Assembly: GCA_005406025.1 (NCBI GenBank)
Contig: BGZK01000006.1
Location: 496,001-560,000, forward strand
Direction: 5' to 3'
From: Eumeta japonica
Lineage: Eukaryota; Arthropoda; Insecta; Lepidoptera; Psychidae
Length of the DNA: 64,000 nt
Shown: positions 25,501 to 37,031 of the stretch, piece after piece
Layout of the letters: each line of letters opens with the position of its first letter
Position numbering within the stretch: the stretch's first letter is position 1
Notes under the pieces: model-generated
What the model saw: only the letters and a program-made list of their open reading frames with translations
Told to the model about the DNA's origin: nothing
Databases searched by the model: none
Translations under genes and position numbers: made by a program

Positions 25501-27372
25501 CAGACAGCTCACTAATCACCTTTAAAAATCAATATGCCCAACATTTTGTCACGAAATACGTGGTGACGAGCAGGCCTGACCCTTGACCACACCCAGGCAA
25601 CGCGGTACACGTGTTACCAGCGCCATAGCAGTCGGTCACGCTACGAGCTATATTTTTTTCTTTTTACGCTACAGAACTCAAAACTTTTGAACCCAAACAA
25701 ACATTTTATTTTGAAGTACCTTCATTTTCTGAGATTTGTGTCTAACACCACACAAGGCGGATTGACAGTGATATGTCTATATATGCTTTTTGAATAAATA
25801 TAGGTATTGTGGAATACAAGATAGGATGAAGTTTCTTTTCTATATATTACACATCAAATAACAAGCACAATGCAATAAATTTTGAAACAACTTTAAAACA
25901 AAGTTTGAGAATATTCAAAAGAAAAATACAAAAAATAATAATAAATGACGAAGTAGTAATAACATTATAATTAATGTACCTTTTTCTAAGTTATGAAATT
26001 AAAACAATTATTATTAATCATCATAAAAAATTCATAGTTTAATTTAATATTTTAAGAAAAATATTCATTTGTCGAAAATTAGATGTAAAATAGTGCATAA
26101 TCAATTATATAAAAAGTAAATAACTGACATAAAGAAATTAATTAACGTTTGAACTTAATTAAATGAAATAAAAAATAATATTTATTAAATCGACGTATTG
26201 ATAACGGCGTCACCACTAAAGAGCGCCATCTGTTTTCTTTATTAAACACTTTGTTAAGTACGTCAATCTGCACAATTGTGTAATTTTTGACATCGATAAT
26301 AGATGTTATTTTCATTTGTTTAAATATTGAATTTATTGAAAGTTTAAAATTGAAGATTATCCAGAACCGAAAAATTCAGTTTCATTTAATACTTTAGGAA
26401 AAAAGAGAATATATATTATATTAAAGAAACTAAGAAATAAAATTAAAAAGGTTTATTTAATATTTTAAGAAAAAAGAAAGTTGCATCGAATGTAACGCAT
26501 TTTAATGTGTTACGATTTCTTCAAGTTGACTCCTACAGCAAGACGCGTTAAGGAACTTCGTGCTAAAAGAAGAATACTGTACGTTATAATGACGATGGCC
26601 ATAATTCAGATGTGTAATAGTGATGGAATAATGATCCGTCAAGTTTCCAAAGTTTCCAAGTTTCTAAGTTTAGTGTAATTTCGAAAATTCAATATTTTAA
26701 CGTCGTTAGTTCTAGATAATTTTAATTACGCTACGTTTCGTTTTGATTTCCCGTCGTTTGAAAGCTTTGAAATGGACTCTCGTAGCGTGTAGTATACGGT
26801 ATTGTACTGATTCGACTCTTAATTTAGTATTCTCACCAGACTCCTACTCTCTAGGATAAGCGACAGGAGAGATTTAGTTATAGCGCGGCTCGCGGACGAG
26901 ATTGCATCGCTCTTTACGCACTTTCGTGTTAAAAGCTCGTGCGTAATTCTACTCAGCTTAAATAACGGTGCGTAATGTTATGTTATGTTACAGTATGTTA
27001 TATTAAATGTTACACGAATGTCAATATGAACATTGTACATCACAATTATCGGCTGCTATTCTGTAATGTTCTGTTTCACTGGATTGTTCTCAGTTTGGAG
27101 TAGCCAGAGATGCCGGTCCTCGATTAGTTGATACCATTTCATGTGATAGCATATATACAACATAACAACAACAAATTCGGGCCGTTTACGGATATCACGC
27201 GTAAACAGAAGCAGTATTTATATATCCGGGAATGTGGGTACCCTCATATATTTTCTACCACTATTGGAACATAATATTTCGTACAGACAGAGAAAAATTG
27301 GTTGCCTGTAAAGTCGGTAATACATTTGCGTACAATGAAACAGCGTTTACTACAACTTAACTTGTTCTTATC
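22563..27372. other. AT-rich non-coding stretch
   Basis: No gene recognised. It contains a hexamer tract (23735-23862) and a run of short TGTTA/ATGTT repeats at about 26975-27005. The 135-codon plus frame at 23622-24029 is open mainly because it reads through the hexamer tract. Confidence 0.5.
23735..23862. repeat. Degenerate GGAATC/GAAATC-type hexamer tract
   Basis: Units such as GATCGAAATCGAAATCGAAA, CCGGAATTG and CCGGAATCGGAATC recur with a 6-base period. Because 6 is a multiple of 3, the tract keeps a frame open and gives an artificial EI/RN-rich peptide. Confidence 0.6.
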
Positions 27373-27570
27373 TGAGTGGAAGGGACGCGTGCCTTTCACT
27401 TTTTATGTCTGTCTCTCTCGCTCTTAGGCGGGCTAACCATGCCCGAGTGGAAGGGACGCGTGCCTCTCACTCGCTCTCATTGAGCGCATAACGTGAGCGG
27501 AGCGTAACGCAGTTTCTTGAAGTGTCACCCAGCAAACCAATTTATAAGACGTTGTCACGTCAAAAATAAT
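27373..27570. repeat. Dispersed repeat ending in ATAAGACGTTGTCACGTCAA, copy 1
   Basis: The end ATAAGACGTTGTCACGTCAA followed by AAATAATTA (about 27544-27570) recurs, with one change, at about 55203-55231. Inside, a 27-base direct repeat beginning GAGTGGAAGGGACGCGTGCC occurs twice (about 27374-27400 and 27445-27471). GC content is higher than in the flanks. It is probably a short interspersed or MITE-like element, of a type I believe is common in Lepidoptera. Its outer boundary is uncertain. Confidence 0.5.
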
Positions 27571-30494
27571 TACTACGTAACATATGCAGCACTTCTTCAT
27601 GAAATGTAAATGCCTAAGCTTTTAATTGTCTAACTTTTTTCCTTCTCAAACGATAGCGTCTTCAGTAATCCGCAGCGCGCGATGAAGCCTTCATTCAGTG
27701 CGTTAGGATTGACTCATTGAAATGTAAATAAAAGCCTTATATGATTTACTTGTTTTATTTAAATAACAAATGACCACTGATTCAAGTAAAAAATATAGCA
27801 ATTTATGTTTTAGTATGAAGTTACAACGAAACACAAACAAAGATATCGTTCGACAATTGAGTTTTGATACATTACCCGATAGAATTTAATTTTCATATTT
27901 TTTATTAAAATACGTCAATACTTGCTAATGCTCTTGCGCATTATTGCTCATTATTTGAAAATTATTAAAAAGAAAGACAATATGTGTACGCAGCTGATCG
28001 GCGGAAGGACCGCCGGGGCCGCCCGTGAGCGTATGTGAGCTGATCGCGGTGGGGGGTAGTTTCCGGTTGAGAGACAAAGTCTGGTGTATGCTAATTTTTT
28101 TTAATGCTATACATAGCTAAATCGTAAATATAGTTGTTTCTTTTCCCCCTATTTTATATTATATCAAAGTTAGGGTGAAAATTTAGATCTAAATTAAAGT
28201 CGAAATTTTAAAAGACTTTATTGAAATGTGAATTTTATTAAGGTCTCTTGGCTGGTAAAGACACAGTACCGAATCGCTGACACTAATACGTGGTAATTGT
28301 TTAATGGAAATTACCAGTATGAGATCACTTCGACGTTTTATGGCGTATTTTAAATTATCGGGAATCTTTTAAATTAATTTTTTTTTTGGATTTTCGATCA
28401 TATAAATTATCGACATGCAAAAGGACTAGCATACATCAGAGAAAATAATTTAAACAACGATCGTGATCAATTTAGTCCCAACGACAGTCTATATCGACGC
28501 GATATAGCGATCTGTTCGACACATAGTTACAGAATTAAATGCATACCAAATGCACTCCCTCATTAGCACTCACTTCTAATATTGCTATATAATTACTTAG
28601 CATTATCAAAATCTTGTGGCGTTTTTTATTTCTTTAATATATGTCGTTATAAAACTATGATGAACTAGCGAATGGCGATGAAGAACTCGAAAATAATACT
28701 CGTACTTAGTAATTGTACGAATATCTGTGACAGAAAAACAGCATCAAGTTTCAATACCGGTTACTGATTACCGGCAAATATTTGTTATGACGAGCGCAAA
28801 TCGAATTCGAGCACTGAAGCTTTTGTAACACTACACGATACATCTTGTGTTACGAATTAACAAAGAAAGAATATTATTTATTTAATTGAGTGCGGAACCT
28901 TTGGCGCGCGCCCGATTCGCACTTGACATATTTCTATTATCATTATTATTGGGCAAGATATCCTCCAGAAAACTTAAGTATTCTATGAGAATGACTGACT
29001 GAAAGAATAGACAGCGTAGACTTAGCAACAGGTTGCCAAAGGAACTCTTTTACCTTAGATACGGAATTCGAAGAATTTCAAATAATTTTGAATATGGTTA
29101 CTAGTTTAAATTAAATTTGCCATTTGTTAAAATAAATCACTAATTATAACTGTTTAACTTTTCCTTCAACTACGTTAGCAACATGAAGACTGCTAGTGCG
29201 TTATCAGTCATCCAAGAATAAGCGCAGCACACAAGGACGCCAGCTGTCATACAAAACATACAATACATTGCTGCCGTCGGAAAATAGAGAAATTAAAAAA
29301 AAAATACGATACCTACTTCTATTTCAAAGACATACAACAGAAGTGTAAGTTATTGCGTCACTGCCTTGATTAGACATATCTATCTAAACGGTTTCACAAT
29401 TCATAGATGGCTTCAAGTACAATAATAAGCTTTGTGGAAGTGAGATGTGTTTCTTACAAGTTAACCGATCATCGAGCACGTAAACTTAACAAGTGAAAAA
29501 AAAAACATAGAAATGTAAAACACAAAATCTACACAGGTCGTGCATGTCAATCACTAATTTAAATAAAGTCGTGAACAACAAAGAACGATAATTAAATATT
29601 TAATTCGGAAACCGATATTCGAATTTATATGCCTGTATCTTGAGCGTGTACATGACGTGTTATATAAAATATCTAAGAGTAATGAAAATTGTGTCATAAC
29701 TTGTTGAAGACTTAAGGGGTCAACAAATATATATATATATAAACGCTAACACAAGAGGAATTAATATAGTTGAACTGAATTAAAGCCTGGGTGCGTCGTT
29801 GTCGACCCTGGGACCATCATCGTAGGTTCGTTAGGGCGTGTTAGAATAATTAATAAAAATTATTAAAATGTACTTACAATACAATAGAGATTTATTAATT
29901 TATGACCAGTAAGTGGTTTCTTCAATATCACCTCTTTTTATTTATTATACCTAAACATGCTTCGTTTTATTAGCGTCAATTATTGTAAAAGAATTTAATA
30001 GTTCTTTAGGTGTAATCTTGACGGTAAAATTCGTATGCCTAATGACATTGACCTGTGTGTTGCATACCTGCGACCGTCATTTGGTATTATCTAAACAGTA
30101 ATTCCATCAATTAATACACTATACTTTTCATATAAAACACTGTCAGAACATAAAGTGAAAACCCGTATCGTTATGTAAAAGGAAAAAGAATTCTTATTTG
30201 TAAGTGTCCATGACGAATAGAAATTAAAAAATAGTTTAGTTTTATAAATATCAATGGTCGTCAGTTATTTAGTCGCATATGGTTTAAACAAAGAGGTAGA
30301 GAAAGGCGTGCAATCTTCTTTACTTACTTGTAAACGTTGATGTCTTGTAAATCAATCATCAACAGACAGAATTACAAGAAAAATGTGTTTTTTTCTAGAT
30401 CAGTAATTCAATAACCAATTTCTAATATTAATCTTTGAATTGCATGCATACATTTTTACCATCGACAACCAATGAACGTACATCATCATTGCGC
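27571..30494. other. AT-rich non-coding stretch
   Basis: No gene recognised. A small GC-rich patch at about 27990-28060 (GATCGGCGGAAGGACCGCCG) contains a short inverted repeat, CGGCGG...CCGCCG. There is an (AT)n run at about 29728-29742. Confidence 0.45.
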
Positions 30495-30690
30495 TGTGGG
30501 TAATTCCGTCGTGCTCCCGCGCCGACCGAGCAGCAGCCACAGCATGAAGAGCGCCGCGGCCACGCAATGCAGCCACTCCGGCGGCGAAATGTCCACCGCG
30601 GCGGTCGTGCATCTGCGTTTATACGGCGTGAGGCGTGTCCGAGCGTGGCCGGGGCGAACGGAGTGGGGCGTGTATGTACAGCGTGATACA
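30495..30690 (-). CDS. Candidate exon in a CpG-rich island, hydrophobic C-terminal frame
   Basis: On the minus strand one frame has strong third-position G/C preference. From a possible acceptor (CAG at about 30613) it reads CTTAAVDISPPEWLHC, then the hydrophobic run VAAALFMLWLLLG, then RRGSTTELPTAQ, and stops at about 30497. That looks like a transmembrane segment close to a C-terminus. The other frames through the island are Arg/Ala-rich without such character. I do not recognise a family and no partner exon was found. A CpG-island promoter read by chance is the main alternative. Confidence 0.3.
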
Positions 30691-32414
30691 AAGATCCGGT
30701 GGTGTTACACGACCGAATTTGGAAGGTTGGTGTGTAGAGTGTACTCAAAGTAATTGCGAATGAAGCTGTATTGTAGTAGCGAATGAGGTTATTGGCGTAC
30801 TGTATGAATTAAGAGACCGCGTAATAGTTAAACTACGTTAGGAAATGTTATAAGAATCGGAAGCCAGGGTTACCTATGTAGCAATAATACCGATAAACAT
30901 AATCTCGATACACGGAGTTGGATAAATCTGAAAATATTGTTCTGAAGTATATGTAGCGATTTGAAAATAAATGTATAATTTTCGTATGACACTCGTTGAG
31001 TGTTACTAGAGATAAATTGAATTGTGGTTCAGTTTTATAAAAAAAAAATCATCGATATCAGGAATGTTATTATAATGTTATGGATATTTAATATGTAAAT
31101 CTACTACGTATTTGTTTTCTGATTTATGGTGGGTTAGAAAAGAAAAAAAACTCAATTTATAAACATTAAACATAAAATTTGACAGATTCTTAACACATTA
31201 ACTGTTATAGCTCACGTATGATTTTACGATTAGCGTTTTTGTCTTTGATGCTACTCACCGTTAGTCTATATTAGTTCACGACATATTATCAAAGAAAGAG
31301 AAAGTAATAAAGCAAAGTTGCCTACGCATAAGTCGCGAAACAGAGCTGTGTGGATCATGCATCATTTTTTAACTCACTTACAAATCAATTTAACAGTTAG
31401 AACTTCCTTTAATAACGACATAAATATATAACATTGTTCTAAATATCTATTATCAAATATCGTCCATGAGAATTTTATGCTGTTACTGTGAATGTGAAAT
31501 AATAATCACTTGTAATAAAAAAATATACAATAACAATATTTCAATTAATAAACCATCTAATATACTACAGACCTATTATTCGCGACAGAGATTGACAATT
31601 TATTGAATGAATTGCCAATGGAGAACAATTTCAATGTATAAATGTATAATAAGACATTTTGGATTGGTCGGGTTATCAGAACCGTTGAAAACTCGAACAT
31701 CCTGTAATGTAACGAGGTGAACATAGCGGAGCTTTCACGAAGTGACAAGACTACAGCAGAATCAGATCAAAATAAAATCAAAACAATCTATTTACGACAA
31801 ATCACTTATTTATGTGTTACGTATTATAGATTACCTTACAATTTTATTTATTTAAGGTACAACAAAAATAAAGGTAATAGTTACATTTCAAATTACGGTT
31901 TGGACAAACATAGGCATAATTAAAAAAAATATCAAGTACCACATTCTTAATTATAAATCCTTTACTATTTTGCAAATGATATCACTTATTTAGTCTCACG
32001 AGCCTAGAACATTCCATTAATTATTATAATATTTCACAGCGTCTTTAGGTATTCACACATGTCAATAAAATTCGATACTTTTTTGAAGAGATGTATGTGT
32101 GGAAGTCATCAAACAAAGCATCTCGTTGCAAAAACGTAAAGTACTTCAATTATACTAGAAGAATGACCCGAGCGCACGCGTCTTTCAAACTTAAATAATC
32201 ATACAGATCGACAAATTTACCAATCATTCATATCGTTATTTGTAATTCTTTGTTTTAAAAAAAAAATGGCTGTGAGATCTGTCAACATCCTTGGGGCAGA
32301 TTTTTAAGATTTAAATAGTTAGTGTCACCCAATTATTATTCATGCATGGAACATAGGAATAGTTAGTACATTCATTACGAAAATTCGGCGGTGAGTTAAT
32401 GTCTCATAAATTTG

Positions 32415-32482
32415 TATAAAACATCAACAATACTTCGAGACGAGACCGTATAAAACATCAACAATACTTCGATACGAGACCG
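32415..32482. repeat. Tandem duplication of a 34-base unit
   Basis: TATAAAACATCAACAATACT and the following 14 bases occur twice in immediate succession, with one difference (CGAGACG against CGATACG). The high identity implies a recent duplication. Confidence 0.85.
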
Positions 32483-33629
32483 TTTAAAATGTTGGACTTC
32501 ATACAATTATTCATATTTACCGTTCTTTCCAAAGCAAACTAGAAATTCTATCAAAGGATTATATCAGCTAAATTATTACATAATCAGTTGTACATATAAT
32601 TCGGCAGTTTAACAACACATTCGTGTTAAGCAAGCGCTTAGATAACTCGTTATTTCTAACGAGCGACAGCCGCACAGACGTCCATCGGCGCGCACTTGAG
32701 AGTTGTATTTCCGTTTCTCTCGGCGGACGCGTTTTCTTCATCGCACGAAATGAATAACGACTGACAGATTCGGCAATCTTTATCGATTGTTATTTGATTA
32801 TACAGAAAGTACTCTCGAAGCAGTAAGCTTTCGCTAAGATCGCTCAGGTTAACTAACTCACGCTAAATTGTTAGATAATTACATTACTAAAAATTGTTAA
32901 AAAAAATAACTTTTGATGAAGCGGGAAGTATTAAATTGATATAGTAAAAATGAAAAGTTGTTCATTGTAAACGCATCGCTTGAGAATGGTTGGACTTAAG
33001 TAGCTATTTTTTTTAATGTCTTTATTAGTGAAAATGAGGCTGACAGGAAATAAAAAATTGAAAAAATTGTCTGGAAAATATGAAAATTCGGGGAAAATTG
33101 AAATTGTTTTTAAGTGGCTTTAGTACAAACTTATGACCGTAATCCACGATTCGAACGATGCATATATGTAATTCTATTTTTGTTCAGAATCGAAAGCGAG
33201 ACCAGGATTAAGATATATATCGACCGATCTAAAAGATGAAGGAATTCAAGTATATAAAAGTGAATGTTTGTGCGTTTGTCCCCTATGCGTGCCTAAATCA
33301 ATGCTACGATTACGGTGAAACATTAATATGTATGTACGTTCGGATTTTTTTTTATAAGTAAGCGTTTATTCCCAGTTTCATCTGCGTACTTATAATGTTA
33401 AGCCGAACTACAGAACTGATTCTAAAAATTATTTCAAAAATACATAGCTACATTAATCCTGAGTAAATTAGCCTGCCAACATTTACCCCTGGTTTCATCC
33501 ATGAATTTATATTGCTAAGACGATTTCGATAGTTTTTTTAAGTCATAGAAAGCTACTCTATCCCAGCTTATATTTTACTTTGAGTCTACCATTTATTCCC
33601 GGTTACGTTCAAATCCAAACTGTGAATAA

Positions 33630-33800
33630 TACAGGAAATGGAATTGAAAGCGGGACGGAGAGCAGAATCGAGGACTGGATCAAGATCAGACTCGAAAGCG
33701 AGAACGAGGCCGAAATCGATAGCCTGAACGGGGGTCGAAAATGAGTATGAGAACGGGCTCAGAATCAAAAATGTGACCGGGAATCGCAATACAAATGCGG
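33630..33800. repeat. Degenerate GGAATTG/GAAAGCG-type hexamer tract
   Basis: Purine-rich units such as GGAATTGAAAGCGGGACGGA, GAATCGAGGACTGGATCAAG and CCGGGAATCGCAAT recur with rough 6-base spacing. A shorter related tract (AATCGAAAGCGAGACCAGGA) is at about 33188-33207. This is the same class as the tracts at 18785, 23735 and 49740. Confidence 0.55.
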
Positions 33801-35242
33801 ACAAGATTTAAATTATCATTGATAGAGAGGAAAGAAGAAGGAATTCATCATATGTCCGGCAGGGTTGTAGGCATTAACTACATAGGCAAACCACCCGCAA
33901 AGAAAAACAGAAAGACGTCTATCAGGTCTGAAGGTCACGTCCAGTGATAACGGTAGATATACCATCAACTGCAATCATGAGTGCCTGTACCATCAGATAG
34001 AGTCATACAGCCGCGTTAAATGTATGGGATATTATGTCAATACACATGCATGATTTTCAAATATACTAAATGGATAGGCATAACAGGACTTAGCAATAAT
34101 TACAATATTGTCCTAATAATTAATGAGAATTATTTATAAGTTTGCAAATTGATTGGTCAACCGCAAACTTTGTCTTTAGCGTCGAAGTAAGAAGGCCATA
34201 ATGTTTTTCCTCGAATTCGATTTAGTTTTCGTAAAGTAACATTGGCGAAACCAATTTCGCGGAAATTTATAGAAAGTAAATAGTCGAAAATGGTATTGTT
34301 TGTACACTAACAAATGATATTTCAAAGATTTCTAAAGTACACTATAATATAATAAAATACATCAGTTAAGACTTTAACTAAAAAGATTTTTTACGTGTCT
34401 TCTCTAAAATAGTTTGTATTTTGATTCTGTATGTCGACTCGGTCCATATTTTCTGGGATAACTGACGTGGAATACAAAGATTACCATGCAGTAGGATAAA
34501 TTATCGTCTCTTGAAATAGTTAAAATCTTATTAAAAACGTCGTTTAGCCGTTTTTCTAGTACGAAATATATTGGGTATATAGCACGTCATTATTTTTGTC
34601 CATGTTTGGGTAAATACAACGTCTTAAGAACTTAAAAAAAATTGTATATTTAGAAAATTATAATAGCGGTAGATATTTTATTAATTATTGTTAATAATTA
34701 CAATGAGACGAATATTGAAAAGAAAAATAGATAGATAAAGATTTACATGTAATTTGAATTTTATTATCAAATAAAGAAGAGTATTATTTTAGAAAAACCA
34801 CTAAAAAAAAACTCAGAAAAATTCGTACAATTTGTACAATTCAAGTTTCCATCTGAAGCTGAGCTTTTCGTATATATCCTATACAGATCCTACATATATT
34901 GTATATCCTATGTCCATCCCACATAACCCAGGAAACTTCTCTTTGTAGTATACGCGATCAAACGTTCCAGACAAATAGATCAACCAATTGAGATCCATCA
35001 TGCGTCATTAGCAACAAGTTGCTCGTTAACGTACTTATACGAGTTCGGTAGCAATTGCTCCAGTAGACTCGAAGTAAATTGACAATAAAAAAAAAGTATT
35101 TTTTACTTCTTTTTTAACAATTTAAAAACTACAAATAAATTTCAAAATATGATTAATTCCTCAGATTCACCAGCCGAGTCGAATTGTGTAAACTAAATCG
35201 GTTAACTCCTTCGATAGATATTAAAATATCGAGTCTGGCGTG

Positions 35243-36046
35243 TTAAAAAAAAATCGGGCAAGTGCGAATAGAAATCGCAGTCTGAAGTTTTAGCACAAAC
35301 TTAATTATCTCATCCGTCAAGAGGCCCGATGATTTTTGTTTTTTTAATAGTTATACTGGCGTAATATTTGCCATAAGAATTACATTGTCTTTTTTTTAAT
35401 TCGATTTTGACTATTAAATATCTGAAATTTTGAAAATATTAAGTTTTCTAGCGTGACATTAAAAAAAATGTTTTTCTGTATACGGGGCTAACACTGCGGT
35501 TCATACTCCAATTGCGCGTGTAAATTTGAAATTATAAAAATATATTTTTTGCATATGATATAACAAAAAATTATCAAGTTTTTTATATCGTAATATGCAC
35601 TATAGTTCAGATCTTTTCCTTTAATTGTGCTGTGAAACTTTTCTTCTTGCCAAATTTAATGATTTTATGTTAGTGGGAAATACTCTATAGGTTGTGATTT
35701 ATATACTTGCGACATAAATGGCTTCATTTTGATCGTATTTTTGATTACGTTGACTTAGACACTAGGTTCTCTTGCAGCTCCGAGAGACCGCAGACGTAAG
35801 TACTTGATGTTAATTTCAACTTGATACCTGCACCTTCCCCGAGAAAAAGGGTCTTGACAAACAAATGGATAGACGGAAATCGCAATAATCCTTAAAGGGT
35901 TCCTTATGCCTTATGCCGTATTTGATGCTAATTTCAACTTGATATCTGCACCTCTCCTGAGAAAAAGGGTCTTGACAAGCAGACTGAGAAATGCAATAAA
36001 CCTATAAAAATTCCTTTTTCCTTTAGATATACCGTACCCTAAAAAA
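35243..36046. repeat. Diverged member of the AAGTGCGA...GGTACCCTAAAA repeat family
   Basis: It starts with an A-run and TCGGGCAAGTGCGAATAG and ends with ATACCGTACCCTAAAAAAGG. It resembles the widespread lepidopteran sequence in which AAGTGCGAGTCGGACTCGCG lies at one end and GGTACGGAACCCTAAAAA at the other. A block of about 100 bases beginning TTAATTTCAACTTGATA is present twice (about 35810-35890 and 35928-36010), each with GAGAAAAAGGGTCTTGACAA. This inner duplication is specific to the copy. No coding capacity. Confidence 0.65.
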
Positions 36047-36966
36047 GGATTAAATGTTGAGCAGTCGAAACCGACTACCCCGTATGAAACCATTACGCTA
36101 CGCTCCTTAGCGTATCAATTGGATATCCGTGATTTCTGCCTATCCCTCTGGTTAATTGGTCTTAACTTAGAAACTCTCATGGAAAAAATTGATAATGAAT
36201 TGTATTTATTACATATTCGAAGAATCGGAGACGAAACACAAGAACTAGCGCCGAATTAAATAATTTGATTTCAATATTTTTATTCTGTAGTTCGTTTTAG
36301 GTATGTACGTTTCATCTATCTTTACAAGAACAAGGTGTTGCAATAATAGATTCGACTTGTTTTTTTTTTCGAATGCCAAACCCTAGGTGGATTTGGCACG
36401 AGGGCCAAAGCAATAACTGTAATTTTTTAAATTAAAACGGCAATCTAAAATCGACAATTTAAAACTATATAGTTAATGCTTGAAAGACATGTAAGAAACA
36501 TATTTAAAAATAACAATAAAGTAAAAATCTCACGAGAAGGAAATGGTTTTATTTATCCTAACTATACCTTTTAAAAGGTGGATCGCACACCTTGTTTAGT
36601 ACTTTGTCAAGTAGGACCTTATCCAGTACTGTAGCTTAAATATTGATCGCATTTTCCTCAAAATAATTCCCAATAAAATGGCTATTTAATTTGTTCAAAG
36701 CATACGAAAGGAAAAGAGAGATGTAAGGCTAACAAAATTCTACTACCGCAGATCAAATATTGGTAGCATTTTCTAGAAAATTCTTTCACCAAATTTGTAA
36801 TAACCTTATATAAACACACGGAGGGACAGTTAGCTACCTCGTGATCCTTTAAACGGTGTGATGTAAAATACAATATTTGCTTAAACGTGATTAAAGGTTA
36901 GACCTGTCGGTAAGGCCGCGCAAACGTTGAACTGATCGAGGTCGAGAAGCTGAAGATGTAATGTTT

Positions 36967-37031
36967 TGCAATTGAATCGGTCATTGTTAAAAGGTACACG
37001 GTGCCTTTTAATATTGATCGATTCAATTGCA
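36967..37031. ncRNA. 65-nt near-perfect hairpin, miRNA-precursor-like
   Basis: The arms 36967-36997 and 37001-37031 pair along 31 positions with one true mismatch (36984/37014) and three G-U pairs (36980/37018, 36986/37012, 36995/37003), closed by a 3-base loop. Length and stem quality fit a pre-miRNA on either strand. The mature sequence is not one I recognise. A very short palindromic MITE is the main alternative, although no target duplication is evident. Confidence 0.35.

Larger units (their letters stand above)
30691..35242. other. AT-rich non-coding stretch
   Basis: No gene recognised. It contains a 34-base tandem duplication (32415-32482) and a hexamer tract (33630-33800), listed separately. 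The remaining open frames are short and unbiased. Confidence 0.5.

Noticed and set aside
30428..30748. 106-codon minus-strand and 93-codon plus-strand frames in the 30.5-kb island
   Set aside because: Arg/Ala/Cys-rich translations of CpG-rich DNA; a different minus frame has the better coding signature.
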